The position numbers and the translations under genes are program-made. DNA of 46,059 nt from Flavobacteriaceae bacterium (GTDB lineage Bacteria > Bacteroidota > Bacteroidia > Flavobacteriales > Weeksellaceae): contig JAITMJ010000151.1 of NCBI GenBank assembly GCA_031277475.1, positions 1-46,059 of the forward strand, read 5' to 3'. Within the stretch, counting starts at the first letter, position 1. Every line of letters starts with the position of its first letter. Below are positions 17,681 to 28,800 of the stretch, in pieces. The notes under the pieces were generated by a model, which was not told the DNA's origin, searched no databases, and was given only the letters and a program-made list of their open reading frames with translations.

Positions 17681-20600
17681 TTAACTGTTAAAAATAATAG
17701 GTTCGGTAGATACTGTGTTCAGGCGCAAAGATTCATCCACAGCCGTTTCGTCTTTCACGATGTATTTTCTTTGGTTCCCGTCCCAAGTTTTATAAGCGAA
17801 CACAAACCGAAGATTTTTTGCGGTAATTCCCCTTCTTGGATCATTCATTATCAGTGCTTGCGAATAATCTTTTGACCAAAGCACTTTGTACATATCATTA
17901 ATACCGGTTTCTCCGGTTCCTATCGGTATATCTCCTCCTCCAATAGGAGTTTGTGTACCGCCTGACGAATTAGAATCTCTAACCAGCAATGTATTCCGTA
18001 TATCTTCAACCGGAATTTTCGGATCGTTGAACGGCTCGGGATTTCTGACCAAAATAGCAATCAGCGTTTCGGTTTCGTCTGTAATTTTTATAAATTCCGT
18101 ATTTTTCGGAGGGTCTAAAGGATTCAATTCTAAAATTCCTTCTACGGCTCTGTCAAATTCGTGCGGATATTGCAGTGCAAGTTTTTCGGTTTTCGTGGTG
18201 GAACTTCCGGAAATCAAAGCGTACAAATCATTCGCCCAAGCGGAAGAATCTTCTTTTCGGATTTCATAAACGGCCTGTTTGGTGTTAATGATATTTCCGC
18301 CGTCGTCTTTTTCCGTCAAATGGTAACTTTCCACCTGCGCTCTGAAATTTGGATAGCGCGATGTTCGGAATATAAATTCGTGAACTTTTTGGCTTTCTTC
18401 ATAAACTATGTTTCCTTGTGCATTTTTTTGATTTTCTATCACACCGTCTCCGTTGGCATCATAAGCGTTGTAAATCAATGCGGTATAAAGTTTTTCGGGT
18501 TTCAGATTGGTGAGTTTTACAGACCAATATTTTGTGGACGGAGAAATCGGGTCTCCCAAATTGGCTTCACAATGTATGGAATCGCTGTGTTCATTGACAT
18601 AATTGATGTAATTAATAATGACTTGAAGGGAAAGCGGAAGCCTCGGATCATTGTCATTTTCCCAAGTAATATCGGGTTTCGGAACGTCTTCATCTTGCCA
18701 ATCTTCGGGCAGCGGATATGGAATTATCGTATCTGAAACGGGGTCTTTAATCATAATAGACATTTCGCCTTTCACAGCACCCATTCCGTTGTAATCTTTC
18801 CATTCCGAAAACATTTGCGGCGTGTATGGCACATCAAAATAAATATTGATTTCGCATTGTTCGTTTCCGAAAAATAAAGGTTTGGACATCAAAAGATTTC
18901 CGTCTGCATCGGGGTAAGATCTTCTGTAATCAATGTAAGATTTTAGGGAAGTAATCGTATATTCGTCTTCTTTTTTTCCGGATTCAATGTAATCGGTCTG
19001 TTTATGAAAATGCCCTATCGGACCTTTGGTTTGAAAACCGTAGTAATAATCGAAAGTATGATGTTTCTCACCGTTTACCAAGTCTTTCAATTGAAAATAC
19101 AAATAATACTTCGTATTCGGACGCCAAATCGGTTGAATGGTTTTGTTGATGGCATCCGCCATTGCTTCGGTATTTTCGTTTACGGCATCTTGTCCGGGTA
19201 TGGTTTGCTGATATTCGTACTCCGCCAATGTAATCCAATTAAATTCCTGCAAAGCCGTAGTGCAAACTGCCCCGATTGGAGAACTGTTTTCCGTACATCC
19301 GCAGTCGGAATTTAATTCTATCGGTTTTTCCGGCATTTTGGCAATTCTGATGATGGAATATTTGAAAAACGTATAATTCGCGGGTTTATCTTCTACTCTT
19401 TCTACACAAAGTCTATCACCTTTATCTGCAATTTTTGTTACGTGTCCGTACATGGGCGAAGGATCTCTGTCATTATATATGATAGTTTTTATAATAAGAA
19501 TACTATACAGATTAAAATTCACGGATATAGAATTTCCATATTCCATATGCTGCAATATCTGCTGAAAAGTAATATTATCATTTATAAAGTATGTATCTTG
19601 AAATATAAAATCTATACTTTCTATTGAGGCACTAATAAAAAAATCATCCAACACCACAAAATCCAAACTTTCACAACTAATATCCGTACAAGATTTACTT
19701 TTCAAATCCGCCAATTCTTTTTCGAGAGCGTCAATGGCTTCCTGTTCTTGGGGTGTTAAAATAATGATGCCTCCTGCATTTCCATTATTCAATTCGGCAT
19801 TATAGTAAATCAGCGCGATTTCTTCTAAAATTTCATTGATTCTGTCTTTATCATTGGTTTCGGGAACGATTCTGATTTGCGAAACGGAAAAATCCTTATT
19901 GGTGAAATCAAATTCTACGCGAGAGTTCAAATCTTGTTTGGTTTTAACCAACGTTTCTTTTAGGTCGAATTTCGGTTTAATGCCCGTGTGGTTTACATCT
20001 TTTTCGTAGAACTCAATGGTTATTTTTTGTGCGTGAGTGGTTAATAATAATTGTCCTTTTACAACGGCTTCCGGCGGACTAATAATCAAATTATTGCCAT
20101 TTCCGAAAACCAAAGAACGGTCGTACGGCTGTTCGGTTTCGTCGTGCGTAAAAGGATTTTGAACGGTTTTTACCTCCATTTTATCGTCCGATAAAATCTG
20201 CGTTGTATTGCCGTCCTCGTCCACTTCAAAAGTTTGCAAATAAATTCCTTCAAGCGTATAATATGCACCGGATATAAAATGTGCGGGATAATTTGCCGGC
20301 GGATAATAAACAGTTCCCAACGGTATCTTTAAGAAATTGGAACGATGAATATTCAACACATTATAGGTGCAAAATAATTCGGAAGGCGTGATTCCGTATT
20401 GTTCGGGAACAAACCAACCGGGTTCGCCCGGATCCATAAAGGAAAAAGGCGTGGTTCCCAAGATTCTGATGGTGTTGTATTGGTCGTTATTTTTTTGCCA
20501 TTGCCCTATTCTTAATTTATCAACACCTTGAACATCATCATCCAATAATGCTTTATACGGATTGTAATTTTTCCACGTTTTGGTGTTTTTGTCCCAACTT

Positions 20601-23600
20601 TTTAACTCTATTTTTTCAATGGAATATTGATGTTTTACCTGATTTAAACTATGTCCGCCGGGTTGCATTTTCTGCGGAGGAATGAGTTCTGTGGAATTTT
20701 TTGCACCTCCGGTGTGTCCGCCGATAATTTTATCTACCAAATCTTTATTCGGAGCAACGCCTTTTTCTAATCTGATGTCTATAAAAGTGTCTAACGGAAT
20801 TGTTTTTAAAATAGCATCGCCATTGGGAGGTGCTGTACTGCTGTGAAGTCCCAAATCAAAAGATTCATTCGTAAGCATGTGAATGCCTTTCACATAATCA
20901 TTTGCTCTCGGTTCTTTAGGAAAATTAGAATCAGTTACTTTACTAATCGTCAGCGGCGCGATTGGAGTATAATCAACCGTTTTATTTTTTTCCCATTTTA
21001 AAGGGAGAACAACGGTTATTTTAATTTTAACAAAGAAGAATTTAAATCGGAATTGTAATCTGAGTTCGGCGAAAATAAGAAAAGGTTTTACCATTTCCAA
21101 ACTTAAATAAACCGAAAGCATAAAACCAGCACTAATAAAACCAAGATCAATTTCCGCTCCGCCTTCGATATAAATAAAACCGCCTACTTGCGGTCTTTCA
21201 AAACTGATTTGTGCGCCTACTTCTATCAATGCCCAAAGTCTGACAATGCCGAGAAGTTTGAGATCAAACCCGACTCGCGCTCCGGCTTGGATTCCGCTTC
21301 CGGAAAGCATTAAAAATGCCTGTGCTTTTATATTGAAAATGCCTTTGAACAAAAAGGCAGTAATCGGTTTTTCGCGTGTTCCGAAATTGATGTACCACGG
21401 ACGCTGATTTTTGAAGAAAAATCCGGCTTGCAGTTCGGCGTGAATTTGCATAAACCAACCGTTGGATTTATCAATTTGATAATCCGCACCGATTGCGAAT
21501 TCCAAGGAATTATCACCAATAGCCACGAAAGCATAAAAAGGCGCTTTTCGATTGTCCTTTTCGGCAATGCCGAGCCGATCCTCCAAAATGGTAAGTCCGG
21601 CATCAATGATGAAAACCGAAGGAATAGACAAAATCATCATCGCCCGAAGCGATGAAATTCTTTCGTCGCCCGTCAAAGCGAATGAAGCACCGACTCCTAC
21701 GGAAAAAGCATTGCTGTAATCCAAAGTTTTCGGAGGTCCGCTGAATTTTTGCATTGCAATTCCGCGTGGATTCGCCATATAATAATCGTACCACGTATTT
21801 TTTGCACCCATTCCGATACTTGCTTTTTCGGCGACATAACGCTGCCCGATAATGCCGTGAAATCCAAAAATTCCGATTGGTCCTAAAGGAATCGGAGTTG
21901 GAAGTTCCAACCCCGCATCCACGTAATATGCTGAATATTTGGGATAAAACCTCATCGCGGCTTCGCCGCTGATTTTCGCTTTGGGAAGTTTTACGGAAAC
22001 GCTGCCGGCGTATTCTCCGGAAACACCCGGTTCGGGAATCGTGAGAGAACCTCTGATAATTGCGGTTGCTTTTTCTTCGGAGACGTTTCCCGGAATCACC
22101 AAATCCAATTCTATGGTGGAAATGTGGAAAAAACTATCGCTGCTGCCGCCGTGAGCGTCGTCGTCTGTGGTGTAATAAAATTTCACGCCGTTTCCGGAAA
22201 GGTCTAAACCGATTGGGTCAACGCTCAATGCGCCGTCAAATCCGATATAGTTGTAATTTCTTAAAACGCCGTTGTGTTGGCGTTGCATGGCTCCCAGATG
22301 TATTCCGGTAACGGATATATCAATGGGTCCCAAAGGAATATTGATATTCGTGGGTATAAATGAAACGCCTCCGGCGACTTCAAATCTACCGTTGGCATAG
22401 ATTCTTATTGCGGGGAGGTCTATTTCTGTTTTTTTCAGCAGTTTTGCGGCTAAACTGTTTTCGGGAAAACTTAGTTTTGTATCGGTACCGATAAAGAAAT
22501 CTCCGTTGCTTTCGCCGATTTCCGCCGTTTGCAGCGTTAAAATAATATGCTCAAATAATTTTATTTTGAGTCCATCGGGTAGAAAGTTTGCGGAAAGTTT
22601 AAAATTTTCTTTGCTTTCCCATTCGCCGAGCAGTTCTATTCGGGCGGGACCGCCGTTTTCGGCGTTTTTAAATTTTTGGATTTCTAAAAGGGCGCGGAGG
22701 TGGGAACTGACAACAGCACCTTGCCTGAATGTGATATCGAAAGAATTGAAACCTAATCTCCATAATCTTTCGGAATTGGAACCTAATTTTACCCAAAAAT
22801 AATCTTCGGTTCCGGGTGGATTGCCCGTATCAATTGCCTCAAGAGCAATGGTTCCTGAAATTCCTCCGGTGCCAATCAGGAAATGTTTACCGGAAATTTT
22901 TAGGGTCTGATTAGACGTTGTATCTTTAGAAAACCATTTTTTTGGTAAGATAATATCGGTTTGTTCTGTATAAACTCCCATAAATTCCGGCGGGCGTCCG
23001 TCTAAATCTGCTTCGGGAAAATTGGAAGTAGTGCTTAAATCAATTTTTAAATTATGAATATCCAGAATAAGCCCTGTATTTCCGATTTGTACGGGCGATA
23101 TCGAATTGATAACCAAATCCATATTGTAGCCGAAACCTTGCGTAGTATCGGCATAAAATAATGCTTCGGCAAATGTGAAAACGGCTTTTGGTTCTTGCTC
23201 TGTTAGCGGAGCATTGGGATTGGCAGCCGGAATCAGTTGATAGGAAATATCATTGCCGTTATTATCTGTTGAACCTTCCTTATACACGGGAATCAGCATG
23301 TTTCTCGGAAATTCTATTCCTGCGGAAAGCAGCAGTGTTGCACGAAATTTCGGAATGATGACTTCTTTGATAAATTCATCTATATCTTGAGGAATCAAGG
23401 CACGGAAATAGGTTTTTACTTTTCCGGATGTATCTTGAATGTCATTGGAAAGTAAATAAGTTGAAAATGCGGCTAATGATGCGTATTTACCGGTTTTTCC
23501 GTAAATATTTTGTACGATTTCACTTAAAGTGGTCGTGTCTGTCGGTGTCGGAATATTTAGGTTCAGACTGTTGTTAATGTCTTGAACGAATTGTTTTAAC

Positions 23601-24073
23601 GGACTAATATTTTCATTAATCGGCTCTACAAAATTGTTTATAAACTGTGCTATTGCCTGCTCTTCGGTGATGTTGAGAATGCGCAATGCTGCTTCAAAAA
23701 TCTGCTGCGGATGAAAAGAGAAATTGCCCACACTGAAAAAACGCAGATATGCTAAAATTTTCCACTCATATTCTACTGTGATGGGAAATGCTGAAATATT
23801 GCCGCTTCCGGGAGAAAAATCAGGATCAAGCAACAGATAAATTCCTGTTCCGGGGATTTCTACATCTATTCTTTTGGGGCTTACGATAGACAAACTGTAC
23901 CATGCGGAATCTTGTTTTGGGCTTTTGCTGTACTGCAAATCTTTGTAATAGATTTTATTGAGCAGATTGATAATTCCTGCCTTGATGAAACCCAAAATAT
24001 CGGGAATGTCTTTTTCCGAAACTATGGAAGACAACCGCGGATAATATCTGTATTTGATTGGTGGAGTAGGCAT
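17681..24073 (-). CDS. Giant protein, 2130 aa, with long amphipathic beta region
   Basis: A single open frame of 2130 codons; family not firmly recognised (a link to the uncharacterised DUF6603-type giants is possible but untested). Residues 1-260 are mixed or helical with no signal peptide. About 290-1035 is a long run of alternating hydrophobic/polar strands with glycine turns, including two IPLGPI motifs and stretches such as YIEGGAEIDLGFISAGFML, as seen in beta-solenoid, barrel or lipid-binding grooves. About 1036-2130 is a set of beta-rich modules with a short coiled coil (QEAIDALEKELADLKSKSC, about 1445-1463). Residues about 290-425 are matched by the truncated copy at 31551-32030. It follows the small cassette genes after 110 bp and precedes the 2070-aa giant by 11 bp. 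Confidence 0.85.
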   Translation of the reverse strand: MPTPPIKYRYYPRLSSIVSEKDIPDILGFIKAGIINLLNKIYYKDLQYSKSPKQDSAWYSLSIVSPKRIDVEIPGTGIYLLLDPDFSPGSGNISAFPITVEYEWKILAYLRFFSVGNFSFHPQQIFEAALRILNITEEQAIAQFINNFVEPINENISPLKQFVQDINNSLNLNIPTPTDTTTLSEIVQNIYGKTGKYASLAAFSTYLLSNDIQDTSGKVKTYFRALIPQDIDEFIKEVIIPKFRATLLLSAGIEFPRNMLIPVYKEGSTDNNGNDISYQLIPAANPNAPLTEQEPKAVFTFAEALFYADTTQGFGYNMDLVINSISPVQIGNTGLILDIHNLKIDLSTTSNFPEADLDGRPPEFMGVYTEQTDIILPKKWFSKDTTSNQTLKISGKHFLIGTGGISGTIALEAIDTGNPPGTEDYFWVKLGSNSERLWRLGFNSFDITFRQGAVVSSHLRALLEIQKFKNAENGGPARIELLGEWESKENFKLSANFLPDGLKIKLFEHIILTLQTAEIGESNGDFFIGTDTKLSFPENSLAAKLLKKTEIDLPAIRIYANGRFEVAGGVSFIPTNINIPLGPIDISVTGIHLGAMQRQHNGVLRNYNYIGFDGALSVDPIGLDLSGNGVKFYYTTDDDAHGGSSDSFFHISTIELDLVIPGNVSEEKATAIIRGSLTIPEPGVSGEYAGSVSVKLPKAKISGEAAMRFYPKYSAYYVDAGLELPTPIPLGPIGIFGFHGIIGQRYVAEKASIGMGAKNTWYDYYMANPRGIAMQKFSGPPKTLDYSNAFSVGVGASFALTGDERISSLRAMMILSIPSVFIIDAGLTILEDRLGIAEKDNRKAPFYAFVAIGDNSLEFAIGADYQIDKSNGWFMQIHAELQAGFFFKNQRPWYINFGTREKPITAFLFKGIFNIKAQAFLMLSGSGIQAGARVGFDLKLLGIVRLWALIEVGAQISFERPQVGGFIYIEGGAEIDLGFISAGFMLSVYLSLEMVKPFLIFAELRLQFRFKFFFVKIKITVVLPLKWEKNKTVDYTPIAPLTISKVTDSNFPKEPRANDYVKGIHMLTNESFDLGLHSSTAPPNGDAILKTIPLDTFIDIRLEKGVAPNKDLVDKIIGGHTGGAKNSTELIPPQKMQPGGHSLNQVKHQYSIEKIELKSWDKNTKTWKNYNPYKALLDDDVQGVDKLRIGQWQKNNDQYNTIRILGTTPFSFMDPGEPGWFVPEQYGITPSELFCTYNVLNIHRSNFLKIPLGTVYYPPANYPAHFISGAYYTLEGIYLQTFEVDEDGNTTQILSDDKMEVKTVQNPFTHDETEQPYDRSLVFGNGNNLIISPPEAVVKGQLLLTTHAQKITIEFYEKDVNHTGIKPKFDLKETLVKTKQDLNSRVEFDFTNKDFSVSQIRIVPETNDKDRINEILEEIALIYYNAELNNGNAGGIIILTPQEQEAIDALEKELADLKSKSCTDISCESLDFVVLDDFFISASIESIDFIFQDTYFINDNITFQQILQHMEYGNSISVNFNLYSILIIKTIIYNDRDPSPMYGHVTKIADKGDRLCVERVEDKPANYTFFKYSIIRIAKMPEKPIELNSDCGCTENSSPIGAVCTTALQEFNWITLAEYEYQQTIPGQDAVNENTEAMADAINKTIQPIWRPNTKYYLYFQLKDLVNGEKHHTFDYYYGFQTKGPIGHFHKQTDYIESGKKEDEYTITSLKSYIDYRRSYPDADGNLLMSKPLFFGNEQCEINIYFDVPYTPQMFSEWKDYNGMGAVKGEMSIMIKDPVSDTIIPYPLPEDWQDEDVPKPDITWENDNDPRLPLSLQVIINYINYVNEHSDSIHCEANLGDPISPSTKYWSVKLTNLKPEKLYTALIYNAYDANGDGVIENQKNAQGNIVYEESQKVHEFIFRTSRYPNFRAQVESYHLTEKDDGGNIINTKQAVYEIRKEDSSAWANDLYALISGSSTTKTEKLALQYPHEFDRAVEGILELNPLDPPKNTEFIKITDETETLIAILVRNPEPFNDPKIPVEDIRNTLLVRDSNSSGGTQTPIGGGDIPIGTGETGINDMYKVLWSKDYSQALIMNDPRRGITAKNLRFVFAYKTWDGNQRKYIVKDETAVDESLRLNTVSTEPIIFNS

Positions 24074-24183
24074 ATTTTGTGTTTTTTCGGAGTGGTGGTA
24101 AAGTTATGTTTTTTTTATGGATTGGGGTGGTATTGTTGAAAACTTTTTTGAATTTAATATTTTAAGTGCTTTGGCGGGTAATA

Positions 24184-24828
24184 TTAAATATTGACGGAAG
24201 TAGGTAATATCGGCAACAACGAATGATAATAAGGATGAGCATCCCAAAAATCCTGACCAAAAATTTCTATGAAATAACTTTGTTTCATGGTGTGTATTAC
24301 TCCTGAAGTTTCGTTATCGTCGTCTATATACACTTTTATTTCGTTGGTTTGTGGGTCTCTTTCATATTTAAATTCCAGCTGTAAGCCTTCCGGATCATTA
24401 GATGTACCATAGTAGTGTTTGCTTGGTACATCTATAATTTCATTTGTTTGTTTGTCAACATTACAACTAAAAATTTCTCTGTTTTGATTGTCAAATACAG
24501 TTTTTCCTTTAAATGTTAATTCTCCTGTTTTTAAGTAAGCTTCATAATCCCACAAATCAAACCCATTGGCAGATTGTTTATTTAGGTATATGAGTACCCC
24601 TGTTGAAAATTCTTTATTACCGTAGGTTTGTATAACAGCATTTTTATCTTCATTTTCTCCTAAAAAATATTCAAAATATTTTGAAGGGGTATCCGTATAA
24701 TGCCTAAACCTCTCTATTATTTTTAACTTTCCAGTAACATCATCAAGTGTCTCTATATTATACGCATCCATCATTTGGACTTGTTGCCCTGTAACAAGAT
24801 TTCCTTTTACATTTTTATACTGTATCAT
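24184..24828 (-). CDS. Candidate immunity protein (214 aa)
   Basis: A soluble, acidic 214-aa protein of unrecognised family starting at ATG 24826-24828 (MIQYKNVKGNLV). It is beta-rich in the middle (GELTFKGKTVFD, GLQLEFKYERD, NEIKVYIDDDNE) and has no signal peptide. It starts 5 bp after an orphan toxin-domain ORF, the position where an immunity gene is expected in polymorphic-toxin loci; that positional argument is the main basis for the call. It is AT-rich like the rest of the cassette. It could instead be an unrelated structural component. Confidence 0.55.
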   Translation of the reverse strand: MIQYKNVKGNLVTGQQVQMMDAYNIETLDDVTGKLKIIERFRHYTDTPSKYFEYFLGENEDKNAVIQTYGNKEFSTGVLIYLNKQSANGFDLWDYEAYLKTGELTFKGKTVFDNQNREIFSCNVDKQTNEIIDVPSKHYYGTSNDPEGLQLEFKYERDPQTNEIKVYIDDDNETSGVIHTMKQSYFIEIFGQDFWDAHPYYHSLLPILPTSVNI

Positions 24829-24833
24829 AATTA

Positions 24834-25268
24834 TTAATATTTAAAGGTTACTATTGGTAATATATCGGATTCGTCGTATTTTTTGATAATAGCAAAGTTG
24901 ATATCTTTAGTTTCAAAACTAGTGAAATTATCACAACTTGCTCTTAATTCATCTACAAAAGTTTTTCCACTATTCATTTTTATTTTATCAAAAATTTTTC
25001 GATACATAATCTTATCCTTGCTATATTTGATTCTACTCGCGATAATATCTACCAATTCAGGTTTAATATGTCCACTTGTTTCCATTTTCTCAACAGCATC
25101 TATAAAATCTTTTTTAAAATTTTCATATTGTCCGGGCTGCAGCACAATACCTACATCTATATCATCCGGACTTTTTGTCGGTTTTACAATTCCTGCTTCA
25201 GGAGCGGGATCTCCGGCTTTCCATGTTCGGACAGCAGAGCCTTGTATTACAAATTCCGTGCCTTGCAA
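24834..25268 (-). CDS. Orphan toxin-domain ORF, nucleotidyltransferase-like
   Basis: A 144-aa frame with no ATG near its beginning. The only start is TTG at 25266-25268, three codons after an in-frame stop and 1 bp after the stop of the preceding gene. It begins abruptly inside a domain: QGTEFVIQGSAVRTW carries a GS motif (residues 10-11), followed by SPDDIDVGIVL with a D-x-D pair at 36 and 38, the layout of nucleotidyltransferase-fold toxins found at the C-terminal ends of polymorphic toxins. The absence of an N-terminal delivery part suggests a displaced C-terminal toxin cassette, kept with its likely immunity gene at 24184-24828. Whether it is translated from TTG is uncertain. Confidence 0.55.
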   Translation of the reverse strand: MQGTEFVIQGSAVRTWKAGDPAPEAGIVKPTKSPDDIDVGIVLQPGQYENFKKDFIDAVEKMETSGHIKPELVDIIASRIKYSKDKIMYRKIFDKIKMNSGKTFVDELRASCDNFTSFETKDINFAIIKKYDESDILPIVTFKY

Positions 25269-25269
25269 T

Positions 25270-25872
25270 CTATTTTTTCATATTCTGAAATTCTTCCCAA
25301 AGTTGATTAGTTTGTTCTTGGTTGGGAATATCCGAACACTTTTTTTCTATATAATCTAAAAAATCATCATCTAACGAGGGTAATTTGTAGCCTTGATATT
25401 TGTCTTCATTTTTAAAAGTAAAATCACCTATTTCAAATTGTCCTCCATAAACATAAATGTCTTTTATTCGTTGCAATATTTTTATCGTGGACAGATAAAT
25501 ATTTTCCTTACCATATCTGCTGAGTTCCTTGGAGTCTTTATATAATTCCCAATAAGTATATAAATAGACAAAAAGACCATTTAAATACCGTCCTGTTGAA
25601 ATATTAATATTATTTTGTTTTAAGTCGTCAATAAAAGAATCTATATTTTTAAGTTCACCTAACCAATCAGGTTTTATGTCTAAAAATATGTTGTGTGCAT
25701 CAGGATTTTTAATAAATTCTGAATTATTTCCCAACTCTTTTTTTAGAGCAAAAAGTTCCGTTAAGTAGTTTCTAAATAATAAAACACTTACTACATCATT
25801 TCTTTTATTATTATGACTGATACAATTTTTAATTTTCGATGATAATTCTAAATATTTTTTTTCTTTTTCCAT
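25270..25872 (-). CDS. Candidate immunity protein (200 aa)
   Basis: A 200-aa soluble, mostly helical, lysine-rich protein of unrecognised family (starts MEKEKKYLELSSKIKN, ends with NQLWEEFQNMKK). It starts 3 bp downstream of the 1125-aa toxin-like gene, on the same strand and with similar AT-rich composition. A small gene directly behind a polymorphic toxin is the usual place for the cognate immunity protein, so this role is inferred from position. The stop codon is followed after 1 bp by the orphan toxin-domain ORF. Confidence 0.6.
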   Translation of the reverse strand: MEKEKKYLELSSKIKNCISHNNKRNDVVSVLLFRNYLTELFALKKELGNNSEFIKNPDAHNIFLDIKPDWLGELKNIDSFIDDLKQNNINISTGRYLNGLFVYLYTYWELYKDSKELSRYGKENIYLSTIKILQRIKDIYVYGGQFEIGDFTFKNEDKYQGYKLPSLDDDFLDYIEKKCSDIPNQEQTNQLWEEFQNMKK

Positions 25873-25875
25873 TAT

Positions 25876-28800
25876 TTAAAGTTTATAAAAGTTAATATAC
25901 CAATTCACTATTTGATCCAAATTAGTTAGGTTTTCAATATCCACATATGGTGGAGCCATTGTTCTTTTCATATCCACATATTTTGAATCATTTATTCTAG
26001 GAGAAATATCATGTGCCCCAAAATCAAAAATTTCATAATTTTCAGAATCTATGTATGATCTAAAATTCACTCCTTTATCCATTAATTTAGCTTCAACATA
26101 TTCGTGTACTATAAGTCTTTTAAACATTAATATCTGCTCATTTCCTAATTCATTTACCGATTTATTTATGATGTCAAGCCACTCTTGATTATCAAAAAAA
26201 GTTCTTTCGAATCTACCAATTTTAAATTGATCATTAACAAAAATAAACTGTTCATCAATGTAATAATGTTTTTTTGCAAGACTAAGAATTTCATAAGGTA
26301 TTGCCAATTTTTCACTTATAATTTGTACATCATCCGTCCGATTCGCGATTGCAATAGCATCCCTTATATCTTCAACGTCGTAGTCTCCATCTGTAACATA
26401 TTTTATGCCATCAACTACTGTGGATTCTCCAATCTCCTTTTCAAATAGACCTGACAATTCAGAATATTGTTTATTTTTTAACGGCATTCTCGCTTCAAAA
26501 TACTTTAACCAAAGTTCAGCATTTTCTCCTAACAACTTTTGTGCACTTGGTGTATGTCCCCAAAAAACATCCATACATTCAGGATAAGTTTTAATTCTAT
26601 TAAATGTAATTTGATCAACATTTGTAAAGTTATTTAAAAACTTCCATCGTTTGTTGAAATCCAAAGCCTCCAATATATTTCTTAAAGCGGGTTCCGTGTA
26701 ATACCGAAGAATATTATTTGTTTTTTTTGTACTTGTTGTTACATTTATGATTACCCTATCCGTAATATTATTGTCTAATAATTTTTTCCAATTGTTCAAG
26801 GCATCCTCTACATCTAACTTTACTAAATCTATTTCACTAAGATTTCCAAAGTCTTCAAAAAATTGTCTCTTTATTGAAGGTTGCCAATTGTCAAAAGCAG
26901 CCGCTATATTGGGTTTATTTGCCAATCTGTTGCTACGGAAAATGTTAAGAGCAGCATTATCTATTCCCGCTATTTCATTCACAAAATTTTGCACATCTTC
27001 CGGCAAGGTTCCAAAGTTTGGTTTTTCAAGTGCTTTTTGCGCGAAACGTCCTGCTGCATATCTAGTAATCATAGATGCTCCTGCTGCATATAGAGTAAGA
27101 GTAAAAAACATTTGGCTGGTTTCTTCATATTGTTTTGCCGCAGTTTCAGTGTTGGCTGTATTTGCCATAAAATTATAATAACTTCCGCATACAGAAGATG
27201 TTACTGCCATTGAATCTGTTACTCCCTCTATACCTTTTATAATGAGAGCGGTATTTGCTGTGGTACTACCTGTACGTATAGCATTACCAATTTCTGTAAA
27301 ATATTTCAGATAACGTATTTTCGAGAATGTACTTGCACCACCGGTTAGAAAAAAAAGTCCAACTTCAAAGACTACATCTACAGCAAAAGAAATACCTGCA
27401 TGAATATCTTTAAGTTTATCAAAATCTTGATAATAATAAAATAAAAATGCCGGTATATAAGGATATTCTGAAATTATGGGTTGTAATTCCAAATCACCTG
27501 TATATCCCAAAATAAACATAGGTTGGTAAAGATGAACATTAAATTTATAGGTATCTCTTCCATCTTTGGAAGGGGTATCATAGGTGGAGCCAAGATTCGA
27601 AATTATATAATAATCATAAGTGGTAATTTTTTCAATTTTGATAAGTTTACCGAAAAGATTTTTATTGGCATAGTATGTATAATTTATATTTTGTACTAAT
27701 TTATCCCCTTGTATTCCTTCATAATTTTCCCATGTGTTGGTTTGAAACGCATCAAACTCAAAAACGAGTCGTGATCGCAAATCATCATCTATGGTAAAAA
27801 ACTCCTTTCCTTCAGGGGTGAAAAAATAAGATTGTAAATTGATTCCATCTCCATTTAACTCACCATCTCCTTGGTAATAAAAATTATATTTGGAGTTTTC
27901 CCATATTTTGAAAATAGCAAATACAAAATTTCTACGGTTAGGTTTTTCCTGCGCAAAGAAATCATAAATTCCGGAAAACATTCCCAGTGAACTTTTTCCC
28001 ACTTCGTCATCAAACAAATGGTAAAGTTTTTCAAAATTAGTATGAATATTATCACTCATCTCCAACAAATAATCCAAAAATTTTTCTCCTTCTTTGGGGT
28101 TTAGGTATAGAGAATAAATAATTTTTAGGGCAATGCCTTCTTGATGTTGTCCCATAAAGTTTCGCTTTATATAATCATCAAAAATATCTTTTACTTCTTC
28201 AAATTGAAAAATAAGCGATATGGCAGATGCAGGAAGTATATCCTTAATATATTTCATCCGTTTCTTACTTTGCTCTTCCAACAATTCCGGAGACCAAGTT
28301 GAAGGATCTGAATCTACACCAAATAATTCTTCTTCATTCTTCAGATATAGATTTCTATGAACATTACTCAACGCATTAAGATAATTTTCAAATGGTTGAT
28401 ATAATCCGCCATAAAATTGGTCATTTTCGAGAATAGGAGCAAGTTCCAAAGTATTTTCAATATCTCTATATCCAAAATCCAATAAAAGGTACGCAATAGT
28501 TTTATCAATTGTAGTAAGGTTACTATTTTTTATTGTCTCTATAATATCGGAAGAACCACTATTAATGAAATCTATGATTCCCTGTAAATTCTTGATTGCT
28601 AAAATTTCCAAGATGTCTTGTACAACCCAATACATCTGGAAACATATTTTAATAATTCCTTTATATAAGATGATTTTAGCAGATTCGGATATATTTAATT
28701 GACCAATTTTATTTTTGAAATTCTTCTGAAAAAAAAGTCCGTCAGGCTCATTAAGCCTATCTACGGATAAATCTTCAGCATTAGTATTTAAAGGATATTG

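Noticed and set aside
11457-24073. The two giants as split halves of one frameshifted gene
   Set aside because: Each has its own ATG and stop with an 11-bp gap, and no continuing homology across the junction is visible.
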